Assembly: GCF_031846325.1 (NCBI RefSeq)
Contig: NZ_JAVRHZ010000009.1
Location: forward strand, 1 to 64,000
Direction of reading: 5' to 3'
From: Patiriisocius_A hiemis
GTDB lineage: Bacteria > Bacteroidota > Bacteroidia > Flavobacteriales > Flavobacteriaceae
Length of the DNA: 64,000 nt
Numbering within the stretch: the first letter of the stretch is position 1; each line of letters opens with the position of its first letter. Positions 1-7,949 of the stretch are shown here, in pieces. A program made the position numbers and the translations under genes. A model generated the notes under the pieces. The model was not told where the DNA came from. It worked only from the letters and a program-made list of their open reading frames with translations, and did no database searches.

Positions 1-1110
1 CGCTGTACAATCTCCAGCTCCATCATCATCGGTAGTGATTGTAACATCTGCAGGACAAGAAATAGTAGGAGGTGTTCCAACTACTCCATTGTTTGTAAAT
101 TCTAAACAGAAGTTTTCTAGAGTACCTTCATCTCCTAAACCACCATCTTCAATTGTAAGTGTCCAGTCACCAGCAATAGGCTCACCAGCAAACGTAGCCA
201 TTAGGCTACCACCTTCAGCTTCATATCCAGCAGCATCTGGAGCACCACCTACCCAAGTAGTAATATTAGGTTGCCCATCTACAAATGAGATAGTATCTTG
301 AATGTCAAGACCATCTGCATCACCGTTATTAGAAGATAACTCTAATACTGTTCCAGCAGGAGAGGTTAATGTCATCACTAAATCACCAACTCTGTCATGT
401 TGTGCTTCTACTAGTAATGAGGTAAATGTGTTTTGGTCTGTCATTGCGCCAACTACACCCATACCTGCAACATTTATTACAGAACTTACTGGAGTAAAGT
501 CGTTAATAGGTTGTGGATTGTCTGGAGCACATGGAGGTGGTACTGCCCAATCTACTGTTACGGTAAACCCATGAAAACAACCCCCGTCGCCACCAACATT
601 ATCATCAATATTTACAGTCCATGTACCAGATGCAAGATCACCATCTAGTGCACTTAAAAGATTTGATGCTTGCATATCTCCTGATAATGTAGCATCGATT
701 AAATAATCAGAAGGGCATGTTTCAGAATTTGAAACTGCCGTATCGTAACCACCACATGTTAAAGGATTTGCACTTTCATCATCTAAGGTAACGTTAAAGT
801 TTGAATCATTTGCACATACATTATCTACAACTAGAACTGTATTTCCATCAGGGCTTACTAGAGTAACATCCATATCTCCAGTCCAACTATGGTCAACTTC
901 TAATAATAAGTTTACATCCTCTACAATTGCATTAGCTGGAATTCCAGAAACATCAGCCGTTAGAGAAGCAACAGCTGCACCGGTGGTTCCGTCTGCCCAA
1001 CTTGCAGCAGGATCTATAGAACTGGCGGATATCGTACCACTTTGTGCATTAAGCTGCCACGTAAAAGAGGTGACCATTAATGCCATTAAAATAAAAGTAA
1101 TTTTTTTCAT
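1..1110 (-). CDS. Secreted P-domain/HYR repeat protein, 3' part outside window
   Basis: I translated this frame by hand; it is open for 370 codons from an ATG at 1110 and runs off the window edge. The product begins with a typical signal peptide (MKKITFILMALMVTSF, cleavage near LNAQ-S). Two similar modules follow, at about residues 45-190 and 200-345. Each has the features of a proprotein-convertase P domain (P/Homo B): HSWTGDMDVTLVSPDG then GTWTVNIDD in the first, and HDRVGDLVMTLTSPAG then GDWTLTIEDGG in the second. At about residue 349 the sequence PPTISCPADVTIT looks like the start of a HYR (hyalin) domain. In Bacteroidota such domain strings usually belong to large exported proteins, often with a type IX sorting domain at the C-terminus; that end is not visible here. 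No protease domain precedes the P domains, so they are probably structural or adhesive. Substrate and partners are unknown. Confidence 0.8.
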   Translation of the reverse strand, partial: MKKITFILMALMVTSFTWQLNAQSGTISASSIDPAASWADGTTGAAVASLTADVSGIPANAIVEDVNLLLEVDHSWTGDMDVTLVSPDGNTVLVVDNVCANDSNFNVTLDDESANPLTCGGYDTAVSNSETCPSDYLIDATLSGDMQASNLLSALDGDLASGTWTVNIDDNVGGDGGCFHGFTVTVDWAVPPPCAPDNPQPINDFTPVSSVINVAGMGVVGAMTDQNTFTSLLVEAQHDRVGDLVMTLTSPAGTVLELSSNNGDADGLDIQDTISFVDGQPNITTWVGGAPDAAGYEAEGGSLMATFAGEPIAGDWTLTIEDGGLGDEGTLENFCLEFTNNGVVGTPPTISCPADVTITTDDDGAGDCTA

Positions 1111-1141
1111 AATTTAATATTAAATTTTAGTTAATAAAAAA

Positions 1142-1171
1142 CGAATATAAGTAATAATTCTTACAAAACAA
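1142..1171 (-). promoter_or_regulatory. Candidate promoter for the P-domain gene
   Basis: On the minus strand TTG (1169-1171), a 19-base spacer and TATATTCG (1142-1149) resemble the Bacteroidota -33/-7 promoter with one mismatch in the -7 box. The 208-base gap between this gene and its upstream neighbour holds no other clear signal. Confidence 0.3.
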
Positions 1172-1318
1172 GTTCAATAAACTTAAAAAAATAAAAGATG
1201 AAAATTTGAACAAACTTAGACTAGCAAAGCCATATAAGTGTTTACACGTATAATTTAATAAGACAAAAACTGAAATCTTGTTAAATAAACTGTAGCACAT
1301 TAAAATGTTAAAGAAACT

Positions 1319-1993
1319 TTAATTGTTATCCTTCCCTAAAAATGGAGCGTATTGGGCAATTCTAAAATCTAAGGTTGTGTAATTTAAGTTTTTCTGTTTT
1401 TGAAGTTTATATTCGTCCATACTCCCAATAGCTCTATTTGCTGCACCACTTGGGGCGGTTAATGAAACTGTAGTAATAATTCTTTTTGAAGATGGGAGTT
1501 TTACTCTATGAATTCTAGGAACTATGTCCGAAACAATTTCTAACTTTAAGTTATAGATTTTAAGGTGTCTCCTAAAAAAATACTCAGGACCATTTTTACT
1601 ATTTCCTCCCATAAATAATAAAGTATCAATTTTTGGGTTTTCTTTTAATATTGCAATCATATCTCGCAATACTACATTCTGCATTCCCAAGTCTGAAGCA
1701 TCTATTTTTTTACGTTTTGCTACCGAAACAATGTCGCAAACCCCGATACCATGCTGATTTAAAAAATCTTTACGTTGTTTGATTGCTATTTTAGAATCTT
1801 CGTACAATAAGTCAAGCTCAAAAATTTTATTTAAAATAGGCCAGAGCAACCCATTACTACTTCCATAACAAAAATCAACGTCCTTAGAGTTTAACTCGCC
1901 TGTAGTAAACCTTGGGGGTGGTAAAGTACCCACAATAAGCTTTGTAGCATTTTTAGGAATATAAGGTGGATACGGGTGGGTGTGTAAAAACAT
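1319..1993 (-). CDS. Uracil-DNA glycosylase superfamily protein
   Basis: This 224-residue protein looks like a divergent uracil-DNA-glycosylase superfamily member. LIVGTLPPPRF (about residues 19-29) followed by FCYGSSNGLLWPIL (about 41-54) matches the arrangement of the family's motif 1 region (GxxPG-like loop, then an aromatic followed by the FW segment). TVSLTAPSGAANRA near residue 180 occupies the place of motif 2 (typically S-P-S-x-x-N). Members excise uracil or mismatched bases from DNA. The canonical catalytic Asp/Asn of motif 1 is not obvious, so activity is uncertain. Its ATG overlaps the yaaA stop codon by one base, so the two are probably co-translated; YaaA protects DNA during oxidative stress, which suits a repair partner. 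Confidence 0.6.
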   Translation of the reverse strand: MFLHTHPYPPYIPKNATKLIVGTLPPPRFTTGELNSKDVDFCYGSSNGLLWPILNKIFELDLLYEDSKIAIKQRKDFLNQHGIGVCDIVSVAKRKKIDASDLGMQNVVLRDMIAILKENPKIDTLLFMGGNSKNGPEYFFRRHLKIYNLKLEIVSDIVPRIHRVKLPSSKRIITTVSLTAPSGAANRAIGSMDEYKLQKQKNLNYTTLDFRIAQYAPFLGKDNN

Positions 1994-2754
1994 TACCTTA
2001 CAAAAACCGGCTCGTTTTCTTTTTCGGTGTATTTTTCTGAAAAACGATACCCATCATAATCAAAGCCCATAATATCATCTAATGTTGTAGCGCCTGTATC
2101 TATACAATACCTCGACATGCTTCCTCTTGCCTTTTTTGCAAAAAATGAAATAATTTTAAGCTTACCATTCTTAAAATCTTTAAAAACAGGAGCAATTACT
2201 TCGGTTTTAAGTTTTTTAGTATTAATTACTTTAAAGTACTCTTGACTTGCAAGGTTAACAAAAAGCTCACCCTCTTCTAATTCTTTATTAATAGCTTCTG
2301 TTACAGTATCGCCCCAAAATTCATACAAATTATTTTTTCTACCTACTTTAAGACTTGTTCCCATCTCTAATCGATACGGCTGGATTAAGTCTAAAGGTTT
2401 TAAAACTCCATACATTCCAGATAAAATGCGCAAGGTGTTATTTAAGTCATCAATTTTTTCAGAAGAAATGTTATAAGCATCTAAACCTTGATATACGTCA
2501 CCAGAAAAAGCATAAACAGCTGGTCTTGCATTTTGTTTTGTAAATGGGGTAGAAAAATCTTTATACCGTTGGTAATTTAACTGTGCAAGTTTGTCACTTA
2601 TAGACATTAATTCTCCAATTGCTTTTTTAGATTTTTTTTCAAGCTTGTTATTAATCTTTTTTGCTTGCTCAATAAATATAGGTTGTGTGCCTCTATTAGT
2701 TGGCAAAGAACTTTCAAAATCTAGTGATTTGGCGGGAGATACTACTATTTTCAT
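1993..2754 (-). CDS. yaaA: Peroxide stress protein YaaA (DUF328)
   Basis: The 253-residue product opens with MKIVVSPAKSLDFES, the conserved start of the YaaA/UPF0246 family. Other family blocks include the LSGMYGVLKPLDLIQPYRLEMG segment region near the middle and FFAKKARGSMSRY near the C-terminus. In E. coli YaaA lowers intracellular free iron and limits Fenton damage to DNA during peroxide stress; a DNA-binding fold has been described for the family. I chose the ATG at 2754 rather than the in-frame ATG 36 bases upstream, because family members start exactly at MKIVV. A TAGCTTTG box lies just upstream. The gene overlaps the glycosylase-like gene by one base. Confidence 0.9.
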   Translation of the reverse strand: MKIVVSPAKSLDFESSLPTNRGTQPIFIEQAKKINNKLEKKSKKAIGELMSISDKLAQLNYQRYKDFSTPFTKQNARPAVYAFSGDVYQGLDAYNISSEKIDDLNNTLRILSGMYGVLKPLDLIQPYRLEMGTSLKVGRKNNLYEFWGDTVTEAINKELEEGELFVNLASQEYFKVINTKKLKTEVIAPVFKDFKNGKLKIISFFAKKARGSMSRYCIDTGATTLDDIMGFDYDGYRFSEKYTEKENEPVFVR

Positions 2755-2768
2755 AACATGATTTTCTA

Positions 2769-2776
2769 CAAAGCTA
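2769..2776 (-). promoter_or_regulatory. Candidate -7 box for yaaA
   Basis: TAGCTTTG on the minus strand fits the Bacteroidota -7 consensus TANNTTTG exactly, 14 bases before the yaaA ATG. It supports the downstream start codon. No convincing -33 TTTG is seen at the usual distance. Confidence 0.4.
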
Positions 2777-2918
2777 ATTAAGAAATACAATTTGTCATTA
2801 ACATTTACATTAAAAAAATTTATTGAAAAGTGTTAAATATCTATGGTATTATATTTTTAATATTTGTTTAACAAAATAAAGAATACCTGATCAATACATT
2901 TACGGAAAACCAACTAAT

Positions 2919-4676
2919 ATGAAAAACAATTTAACCTTAGCCCTAATCTTTTTCGCAATTTTAACAAACGCTCAAAATGAAATAGGGAAAAAAGCAACTT
3001 TACTAGAAGACGGTACAATAAGAGTAGAAACAGTTTTATTACCTTCTGAATCTTCTAATCAAAACAAATCATCAACAGACTTACTATTTAGCTTTGGAGA
3101 ACCCGCTAATCCAGCAATTAAAAACTCAAGAGGCGTTACTATTGCAGATGTGAATAATGATGGTATTGAAGAAATTTTATATGGTATCGACACAGAGCTA
3201 TATGTAATAGATGGCAACGGAGATATTTTATGGCAAAAAACTGTTTTAGGACCTATACTACTACCTCCAACTGTAATGGATATGGATGGTGATGGCGAAG
3301 TAGAAATTGCATTAAATACTGGATACCCTACAACGGTAGGGAGAGTGTATCTTATGGACAACCAAGGAACAGACCTACCTGGATGGCCTTTAAACTTTAA
3401 CGATAAGTGGATGATTAACGCTCCTGTTTTAGCAGATTTAGATGGAGATAATTTTTTGGATGTTATTACTTGCCAAAGAGAAAGTAGTACTATTGGGTTT
3501 GTTCATGCTTTAAAAATGGACGCTACTCCAATAAACAGTAACTGGCCAATTCAATTTAACGCAACTCCTGCATTTACACCTTCTATAGGAGATATCGATA
3601 ATGACGGAGTAAAGGATGTAGTTATTGCAACCTCATCTACAGGCCTTTATGTATATGATGCTAATGGAAACTTACACACAGGATTTCCCTTAGCAGATCC
3701 TAATGTAAAATACTCATATCAATCTCCCATATTAGCAGATTTAGACAATGATGAAAACCTTGAAATAATAGGAAGTAATCATGGCGATGCTCCTGGCTTT
3801 TATGTCCTAAAAAATGATGCTACTTATTATCCAGGTTGGCCAGTTGCCACTTCTGGATGGACATACTCTCCTCCTACTGTTGTAGATATTGAAGAAGATG
3901 GAACATATGAGATTTTTATGGCAGATAGAAACACAAGCAATGATGGAACACCATTACCTACAATCTATGGGCTTGATCCAGACGCCAACAATTTACCTAA
4001 TTTTCCTATTGAAAAATATGGAGGAAATGAAGGAGTTTTAACCATTGCAGATGTAAATAACGATAATGTATATGATATTATATTTTCAAGCACACTTACA
4101 GATATGGATGGTTTTGGCTATATCCACGCGTATTCTCTAGACGGAAGTGGAGAAATCGATGGTTTCCCATTACGCCCTAGAGGTTTTACATTTCTAAACG
4201 GAGCAGTCCTTGGTGATGTAGATAACGACGGACTTATGGATCTTACTGCCAACTCATATACTCAAACCTTTGGAGCTGGTATAGATTCTAGTTACGTAAG
4301 CACTTATAATCTTAACGTACCATATAATACCGCTAAGATATTAAGAAACGGGTATAAAGGAGATAATAGTAGAGATGGCCTTTTAGGAGATGAAGAAATT
4401 TTAGAAGTTTCAGAAAATATTCTAACAAATAATATTTCAATTTCACCTAACCCATCATCAGGAATATTAAAAATTAATTCAGAAATTTCATTAGAAAATG
4501 CAACTCTTAGCGTTCTTACAATGGATGGAAAAATTCTCTTTTCTGAAAAAACTAGTTTACTAGAAACTGGAACTAAGAGTTATAACTTTAATTCAATTTC
4601 ATCTGGAATATACTTCATAAGTATAGAAGACACAGAAAGTAAAAACAAAACAGTTTTAAAATGGCTAAAACGCTAA
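2919..4676 (+). CDS. Secreted FG-GAP/VCBS repeat protein with T9SS sorting domain
   Basis: The 585-residue product has a signal peptide (MKNNLTLALIFFAILTNAQ). About eight FG-GAP/VCBS-type repeats follow, each with an acidic calcium-binding loop: DVNNDGIEEI, DMDGDGEVEI, DLDGDNFLDV, DIDNDGVKDV, DLDNDENLEI, DIEEDGTYEI, DVNNDNVYDI and DVDNDGLMDL. They probably form a beta-propeller. The last 80 residues are a type A type IX sorting domain: ISPNPSSGILKI, then SGIYFISIE and KTVLKWLKR at the end. The protein is therefore likely exported by the Por secretion system and attached to the surface or released. No catalytic domain is present. A role in adhesion or extracellular binding is an inference. Its 3' end is two bases from the convergent rluD gene. 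Confidence 0.85.
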   Translation: MKNNLTLALIFFAILTNAQNEIGKKATLLEDGTIRVETVLLPSESSNQNKSSTDLLFSFGEPANPAIKNSRGVTIADVNNDGIEEILYGIDTELYVIDGNGDILWQKTVLGPILLPPTVMDMDGDGEVEIALNTGYPTTVGRVYLMDNQGTDLPGWPLNFNDKWMINAPVLADLDGDNFLDVITCQRESSTIGFVHALKMDATPINSNWPIQFNATPAFTPSIGDIDNDGVKDVVIATSSTGLYVYDANGNLHTGFPLADPNVKYSYQSPILADLDNDENLEIIGSNHGDAPGFYVLKNDATYYPGWPVATSGWTYSPPTVVDIEEDGTYEIFMADRNTSNDGTPLPTIYGLDPDANNLPNFPIEKYGGNEGVLTIADVNNDNVYDIIFSSTLTDMDGFGYIHAYSLDGSGEIDGFPLRPRGFTFLNGAVLGDVDNDGLMDLTANSYTQTFGAGIDSSYVSTYNLNVPYNTAKILRNGYKGDNSRDGLLGDEEILEVSENILTNNISISPNPSSGILKINSEISLENATLSVLTMDGKILFSEKTSLLETGTKSYNFNSISSGIYFISIEDTESKNKTVLKWLKR

Positions 4677-4694
4677 AATCACATAGCGTGTTTT
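4667..4694. terminator. Probable bidirectional terminator between convergent genes
   Basis: AAAACGCTA and TAGCGTGTTTT pair around an 8-base loop, with one bulged G. The hairpin spans the stop codons of both the FG-GAP gene and rluD. A-runs on one side and T-runs on the other would provide a U-tract in either direction. The stem is short, so strength is uncertain. Confidence 0.45.
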
Positions 4695-5722
4695 GAATAG
4701 TTTCGCCATTTCATCAAACAAGCCTCTATATCTTTTGGTATAGGGGCTTCAAATTTTAAAAACTCTCCTGTTTTGGGTTGTACAAATCCTAATGTTCGTG
4801 CATGTAAAGCCTGTCTTGGAAGTACCTTAAAACAATTCTCAACAAATTGTTTATACTTACTAAAAGTGGTTCCTTTTAATATTTTTTCTCCTCCGTATCG
4901 TTCGTCATTAAAAAGTGTGTGTCCTATGTGTTTCATATGTACACGTATTTGATGTGTGCGTCCAGTCTCTAATTTGCATGAAACTAAAGTAACATATCCT
5001 AATCTTTCAATTACTTTATAATGAGTAACAGCTGGCTTTCCCTTAAGCTCTGCTTCGTCTCCGAGAAAAACGGTGTTTTGTAGTCTATTTTTAGGATGTC
5101 TACCAATATGACCTTCAACAGTACCTTCATCAGCTTCAACATTTCCCCAAACAAGCGCTATATATTCTCGTTGAGTTGTTTTATTAAAAAACTGTCTCGA
5201 CAAATGGGTCATAGCTTCTTCAGTCTTTGCTATCACCAAAAGACCACTTGTATCCTTGTCTATACGATGTACTAATCCAGGACGATTACTACTATTATTT
5301 GGTAAATTTTTAAAATGAAAAGTAAGGGCATTAATTAAAGTCCCACTATAATTTCCATGCCCAGGATGCACAACCATTCCAGCTGGTTTGTTTACTACTA
5401 GAACATCATCATCTTCATAAACTATATTAATTGGGATATCTTCCGGAACCAATAAATGTTCGTAGGGAGGATGCTCAAAAAGCACAGTAACAATATCGTT
5501 CCCCTTTACTTTGTAGCTTGATTTTACAGCAATATCATTTACAAATATATTACCGTCTTTAGCTGCTTTTTGGATTTTATTTCGAGTTGCGTTTTCAACC
5601 TTGTTCATTAGATATTTGTCTACACGAAGTGGCTGTTGCCCTTTATCTGCTACAAATTTATAATGCTCATAGAGGTCATCGCTGGTGTTATCCAAATTTT
5701 CAGAAGAATTAGTTTGACTCAT
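4679..5722 (-). CDS. rluD: 23S rRNA pseudouridine synthase, RluD type
   Basis: This 347-residue protein has an N-terminal S4 RNA-binding domain (LRVDKYLMNKVENATRNKIQ region, about residues 32-85) and a RluA/RluD catalytic domain. The family active site appears as HRIDKDTSGLL at about residues 152-162, with Asp155 as the nucleophile. GRTHQIRVHMKHIGH is a second family block. RluD makes pseudouridines in helix 69 of 23S rRNA (positions 1911/1915/1917 in E. coli). I took the ATG at 5722, which overlaps the end of the upstream PASTA gene by 14 bases; an in-frame ATG 33 bases further upstream adds residues with no family similarity. The overlap suggests coupled expression with the PASTA gene. Confidence 0.9.
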   Translation of the reverse strand: MSQTNSSENLDNTSDDLYEHYKFVADKGQQPLRVDKYLMNKVENATRNKIQKAAKDGNIFVNDIAVKSSYKVKGNDIVTVLFEHPPYEHLLVPEDIPINIVYEDDDVLVVNKPAGMVVHPGHGNYSGTLINALTFHFKNLPNNSSNRPGLVHRIDKDTSGLLVIAKTEEAMTHLSRQFFNKTTQREYIALVWGNVEADEGTVEGHIGRHPKNRLQNTVFLGDEAELKGKPAVTHYKVIERLGYVTLVSCKLETGRTHQIRVHMKHIGHTLFNDERYGGEKILKGTTFSKYKQFVENCFKVLPRQALHARTLGFVQPKTGEFLKFEAPIPKDIEACLMKWRNYSKHAM

Positions 5723-6323
5723 CAGCATCATTTTCAGAATTTCCTTCACCATCATTACTCACTTCTTGTACCCTATTTAATGATCCATCACCCACTATTA
5801 AGTCTATAACCGAAGTTTTTTGCAATTCTGTCCCAACTTCTAGTCTTTCTCCTTTGTAGCGCATTTCTAGGACTTGGTCACTAATGTGAGGTCGCTTACT
5901 TACTTTACCAATTTTAAAACCTGTAGCTAAAAGAGTTGGCTCTGCTTGCCTAAGTGTTTTACCTAAAACACTAGGGACTTTAATTTTTGCATAGCCAGAA
6001 GGGTTAAGAGCAATATATATTTTTCTGTCCTCTTTGACAAAATTACCTGCCTTAGGGACTTGTTCGATAACTGAGTATTTCGGGTATTCAGGGTTATAAT
6101 TTGCAGAGTCTAAGATCTCATACTTCAAATCTCTTTCATCTAATACTTCTTCAACTTTGTCTAGTGAAAGTTTAGAAAGATTAGGTACTTCTATTTGCTG
6201 CCCATGGTTTGTGGTACTTTTTAACCACCACAATACTATAAAACTTAAGATAATTAAAACGACAACAGCATATAAAAGCTGCTTTAAAAAAGTTTTTGTT
6301 GTGAGGAATTTAAAAAAAGTCAT
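5709..6323 (-). CDS. Membrane-anchored PASTA-domain protein without kinase
   Basis: The 204-residue product has one strong transmembrane segment near the N-terminus (about residues 15-35, LLYAVVVLIILSFIVLWWL), so the rest should lie in the periplasm. Two PASTA-like repeats follow: VPNLSKLSLDKVEEVL and onward, and VPSVLGKTLRQAEPTL and onward. The C-terminus is acidic and low in complexity (EVSNDGEGNSENDADESN). PASTA domains usually sit on Ser/Thr kinases or penicillin-binding proteins and bind peptidoglycan or beta-lactams; neither partner domain is present here. Ddl is encoded divergently next door, which fits a cell-wall role, but no function is known to me. I chose the ATG at 6323 (MTFFKFLTTK); an in-frame ATG lies 21 bases upstream. 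Confidence 0.8.
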   Translation of the reverse strand: MTFFKFLTTKTFLKQLLYAVVVLIILSFIVLWWLKSTTNHGQQIEVPNLSKLSLDKVEEVLDERDLKYEILDSANYNPEYPKYSVIEQVPKAGNFVKEDRKIYIALNPSGYAKIKVPSVLGKTLRQAEPTLLATGFKIGKVSKRPHISDQVLEMRYKGERLEVGTELQKTSVIDLIVGDGSLNRVQEVSNDGEGNSENDADESN

Positions 6324-6341
6324 TTGTTGATAGTTACGATG

Positions 6342-6349
6342 CAAAAATA
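6342..6349 (-). promoter_or_regulatory. Candidate -7 box for the PASTA-rluD pair
   Basis: TATTTTTG on the minus strand matches TANNTTTG exactly, about 19 bases before the PASTA ATG. A -33 element is not clear. It also lies upstream of the alternative start codon at 6344, which would leave almost no leader, so it favours the start at 6323. Confidence 0.4.
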
Positions 6350-6361
6350 TAAAACCTAAAG

Positions 6362-6394
6362 TTAGTATCTTTCACAACATTAGTGATATTTTTG
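6362..6394 (+). promoter_or_regulatory. Candidate promoter for ddl
   Basis: TATTTTTG at 6387-6394 matches TANNTTTG, and TTAG (3 of 4 bases of TTTG) lies 21 bases upstream. The ddl ATG follows 25 bases later. It faces away from the PASTA-gene box, so the two genes have separate divergent promoters. Confidence 0.45.
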
Positions 6395-6419
6395 TTAACG
6401 TTGATAAACAGGTTTTGTT

Positions 6420-7397
6420 ATGAGCAAAAAAAATGTGTTTGTAGTCATGGGGGGCTACGGAAGCGAATATAAAATATCGCTTGAGAGCGGCAGCATAGTC
6501 TGCGAAGCATTACAAAATTCAAACTACACTATTTACCCTATCCATATTCTTGAAACTGGATGGGATGCAGTTATTAACAATACCGAAAAATATCCCATAA
6601 ACAAAGCAGATTTTAGTTTCACTACTCCTACTGAAACCATTAGACCAGATGTTGTTTTTAACACAATTCATGGTACTCCAGGAGAAGATGGCTATTTAGC
6701 CGCTTACCTCACACTTCTTAAAATACCGCAAACAAGTGCTAATTTATATGAAGCTGCTTTGAGCTTTAATAAAAGAGATTGTCTTTCGGTTTTAAAAAAC
6801 TTCGGAATTAAATGTGCAAACTCTTATTATATAAATAAAGGAATCACAATAAAAACTGAAGAAATTATAAAAATTGTTGGACTTCCCTGCTTTGTAAAGC
6901 CCAATAGGTCTGGTTCTAGTTTTGGAATCTCAAAGGTGAATATTATTGAAGAGCTTGCACCTGCCATAGAAAAAGCCTTTAAGGAAGACCATGAAGTACT
7001 TATTGAGACTGCACTTATTGGAACCGAAGTTTCCATTGGAACCTATACTAAAAACGACACTATTTTTGTATTTGCACCTACTGAAATAGTTTCTGAAAAC
7101 GAGTTTTTTGACTACGAGGCAAAATATTTAGGGCAATCACAAGAAATCACACCAGCTAGAATTTCAGATGAAGAAACAAAAAGAGTGCAAACAGAAGCAA
7201 AGAAAATTCATGCTTTACTCAACTTAAAAGGAGTTGCCAGAAGTGAGTTTATATTACAAAATGGTATTCCTTACTTTATAGAAATAAATACTGCGCCCGG
7301 ACTTTCTTCTGAAAGTATTATACCTAAACAAGTGCGTCATGCAGGGATGACACTTTCCTCTTTTTTTGAAATTCTTATTAATAATACACTATCGTAA
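6420..7397 (+). CDS. ddl: D-alanine--D-alanine ligase
   Basis: Ddl joins two D-alanines with ATP in the cytoplasm to supply the end of the peptidoglycan stem peptide. The 325-residue protein has the family blocks in order: MGGYGSEYKISLESG at the start, HGTPGEDG at 84-91, the ATP-grasp lysine segment FVKPNRSGSSFG near 168, DYEAKY at 231-236, and the metal-binding FIEINTAPGLS near the end. The Lys-Tyr pair at 235-236 (equivalent to E. coli DdlB Lys215-Tyr216) marks a D-Ala-D-Ala ligase, not a D-Ala-D-Lac enzyme of vancomycin resistance. The length is normal. It is divergent from the PASTA membrane gene and probably transcribed alone. Confidence 0.96.
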   Translation: MSKKNVFVVMGGYGSEYKISLESGSIVCEALQNSNYTIYPIHILETGWDAVINNTEKYPINKADFSFTTPTETIRPDVVFNTIHGTPGEDGYLAAYLTLLKIPQTSANLYEAALSFNKRDCLSVLKNFGIKCANSYYINKGITIKTEEIIKIVGLPCFVKPNRSGSSFGISKVNIIEELAPAIEKAFKEDHEVLIETALIGTEVSIGTYTKNDTIFVFAPTEIVSENEFFDYEAKYLGQSQEITPARISDEETKRVQTEAKKIHALLNLKGVARSEFILQNGIPYFIEINTAPGLSSESIIPKQVRHAGMTLSSFFEILINNTLS

Positions 7398-7511
7398 TAA
7401 ACAAACAACTAAACTTTTATTAGTAACTTAGTATCATTATTAATTGTACTTTAAATTAAAGAGAGAACGCTACTAAAGTTTATCTTAAGTAGAATCTAAA
7501 GGCAGAAATAT

Positions 7512-7949
7512 ATGAAACGAGCCATTTTTCCCGGTAGCTTTGACCCCTTTACACTAGGGCATAAAGATATTATTGAAAGAGCATTACCGCTTTTTGATGA
7601 AATTATTATTGCCATAGGATCTAATGCTGCTAAAAAATATATGTGGTCATTAGAGGAACGTAAAGAACGTATCGAAAAAACCTTTAGCAACCATGATGCT
7701 GTTCTAGTAAAAACATATACGGGACTTACTGCACGTTTTTGCAAAAAAGAGAATGCACAATTTATATTAAGAGGCCTTAGAAACTCACAAGATTTTACCT
7801 ACGAACAAACCATAGCACAAGCCAATCAAAAAGTAAATGGTGTAGATAGTATTTTTATTATATCTAGCCCAGAGTTTAGTTATATTTCCTCCTCAATAGT
7901 AAGAGATATTGCAAGAAATAATGGTGACTATAGTAGTTTAGTACCGTAA
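7512..7949 (+). CDS. coaD: Pantetheine-phosphate adenylyltransferase
   Basis: CoaD makes dephospho-CoA from 4'-phosphopantetheine and ATP, the fourth step of CoA synthesis. The nucleotidyltransferase motif is at the N-terminus, GSFDPFTLGHKDIIERA (T-x-G-H), with RGLRNSQDFTYE in the middle and ISSSIVRDIA near the end (the ISSTxxR motif with Ser in the fourth place). At 145 residues it is slightly shorter than most homologues; it stops right after SSLVP, where relatives carry a few more residues. No catalytic residue is lost. Its stop codon abuts the stop codon of the convergent rsmG with no bases between. The 114-base gap before it holds no clear promoter. Confidence 0.95.
   Translation: MKRAIFPGSFDPFTLGHKDIIERALPLFDEIIIAIGSNAAKKYMWSLEERKERIEKTFSNHDAVLVKTYTGLTARFCKKENAQFILRGLRNSQDFTYEQTIAQANQKVNGVDSIFIISSPEFSYISSSIVRDIARNNGDYSSLVP

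Noticed and set aside
35..648. Open frames on the plus strand across the first 650 bases
   Set aside because: They are antisense to the P-domain gene, whose minus-strand frame has a signal peptide and recognisable domains over 370 codons. The plus-strand products have no recognisable features.
6420..7397. Ddl as a vancomycin-resistance type ligase
   Set aside because: The Lys-Tyr pair in DYEAKY marks a normal D-Ala-D-Ala ligase.
7449..7461. CTTTAA-A-TTAAAG palindrome between ddl and coaD as a terminator
   Set aside because: It is entirely A/T in its stem apart from the end pair and has no T-run, so it is expected by chance in AT-rich sequence.
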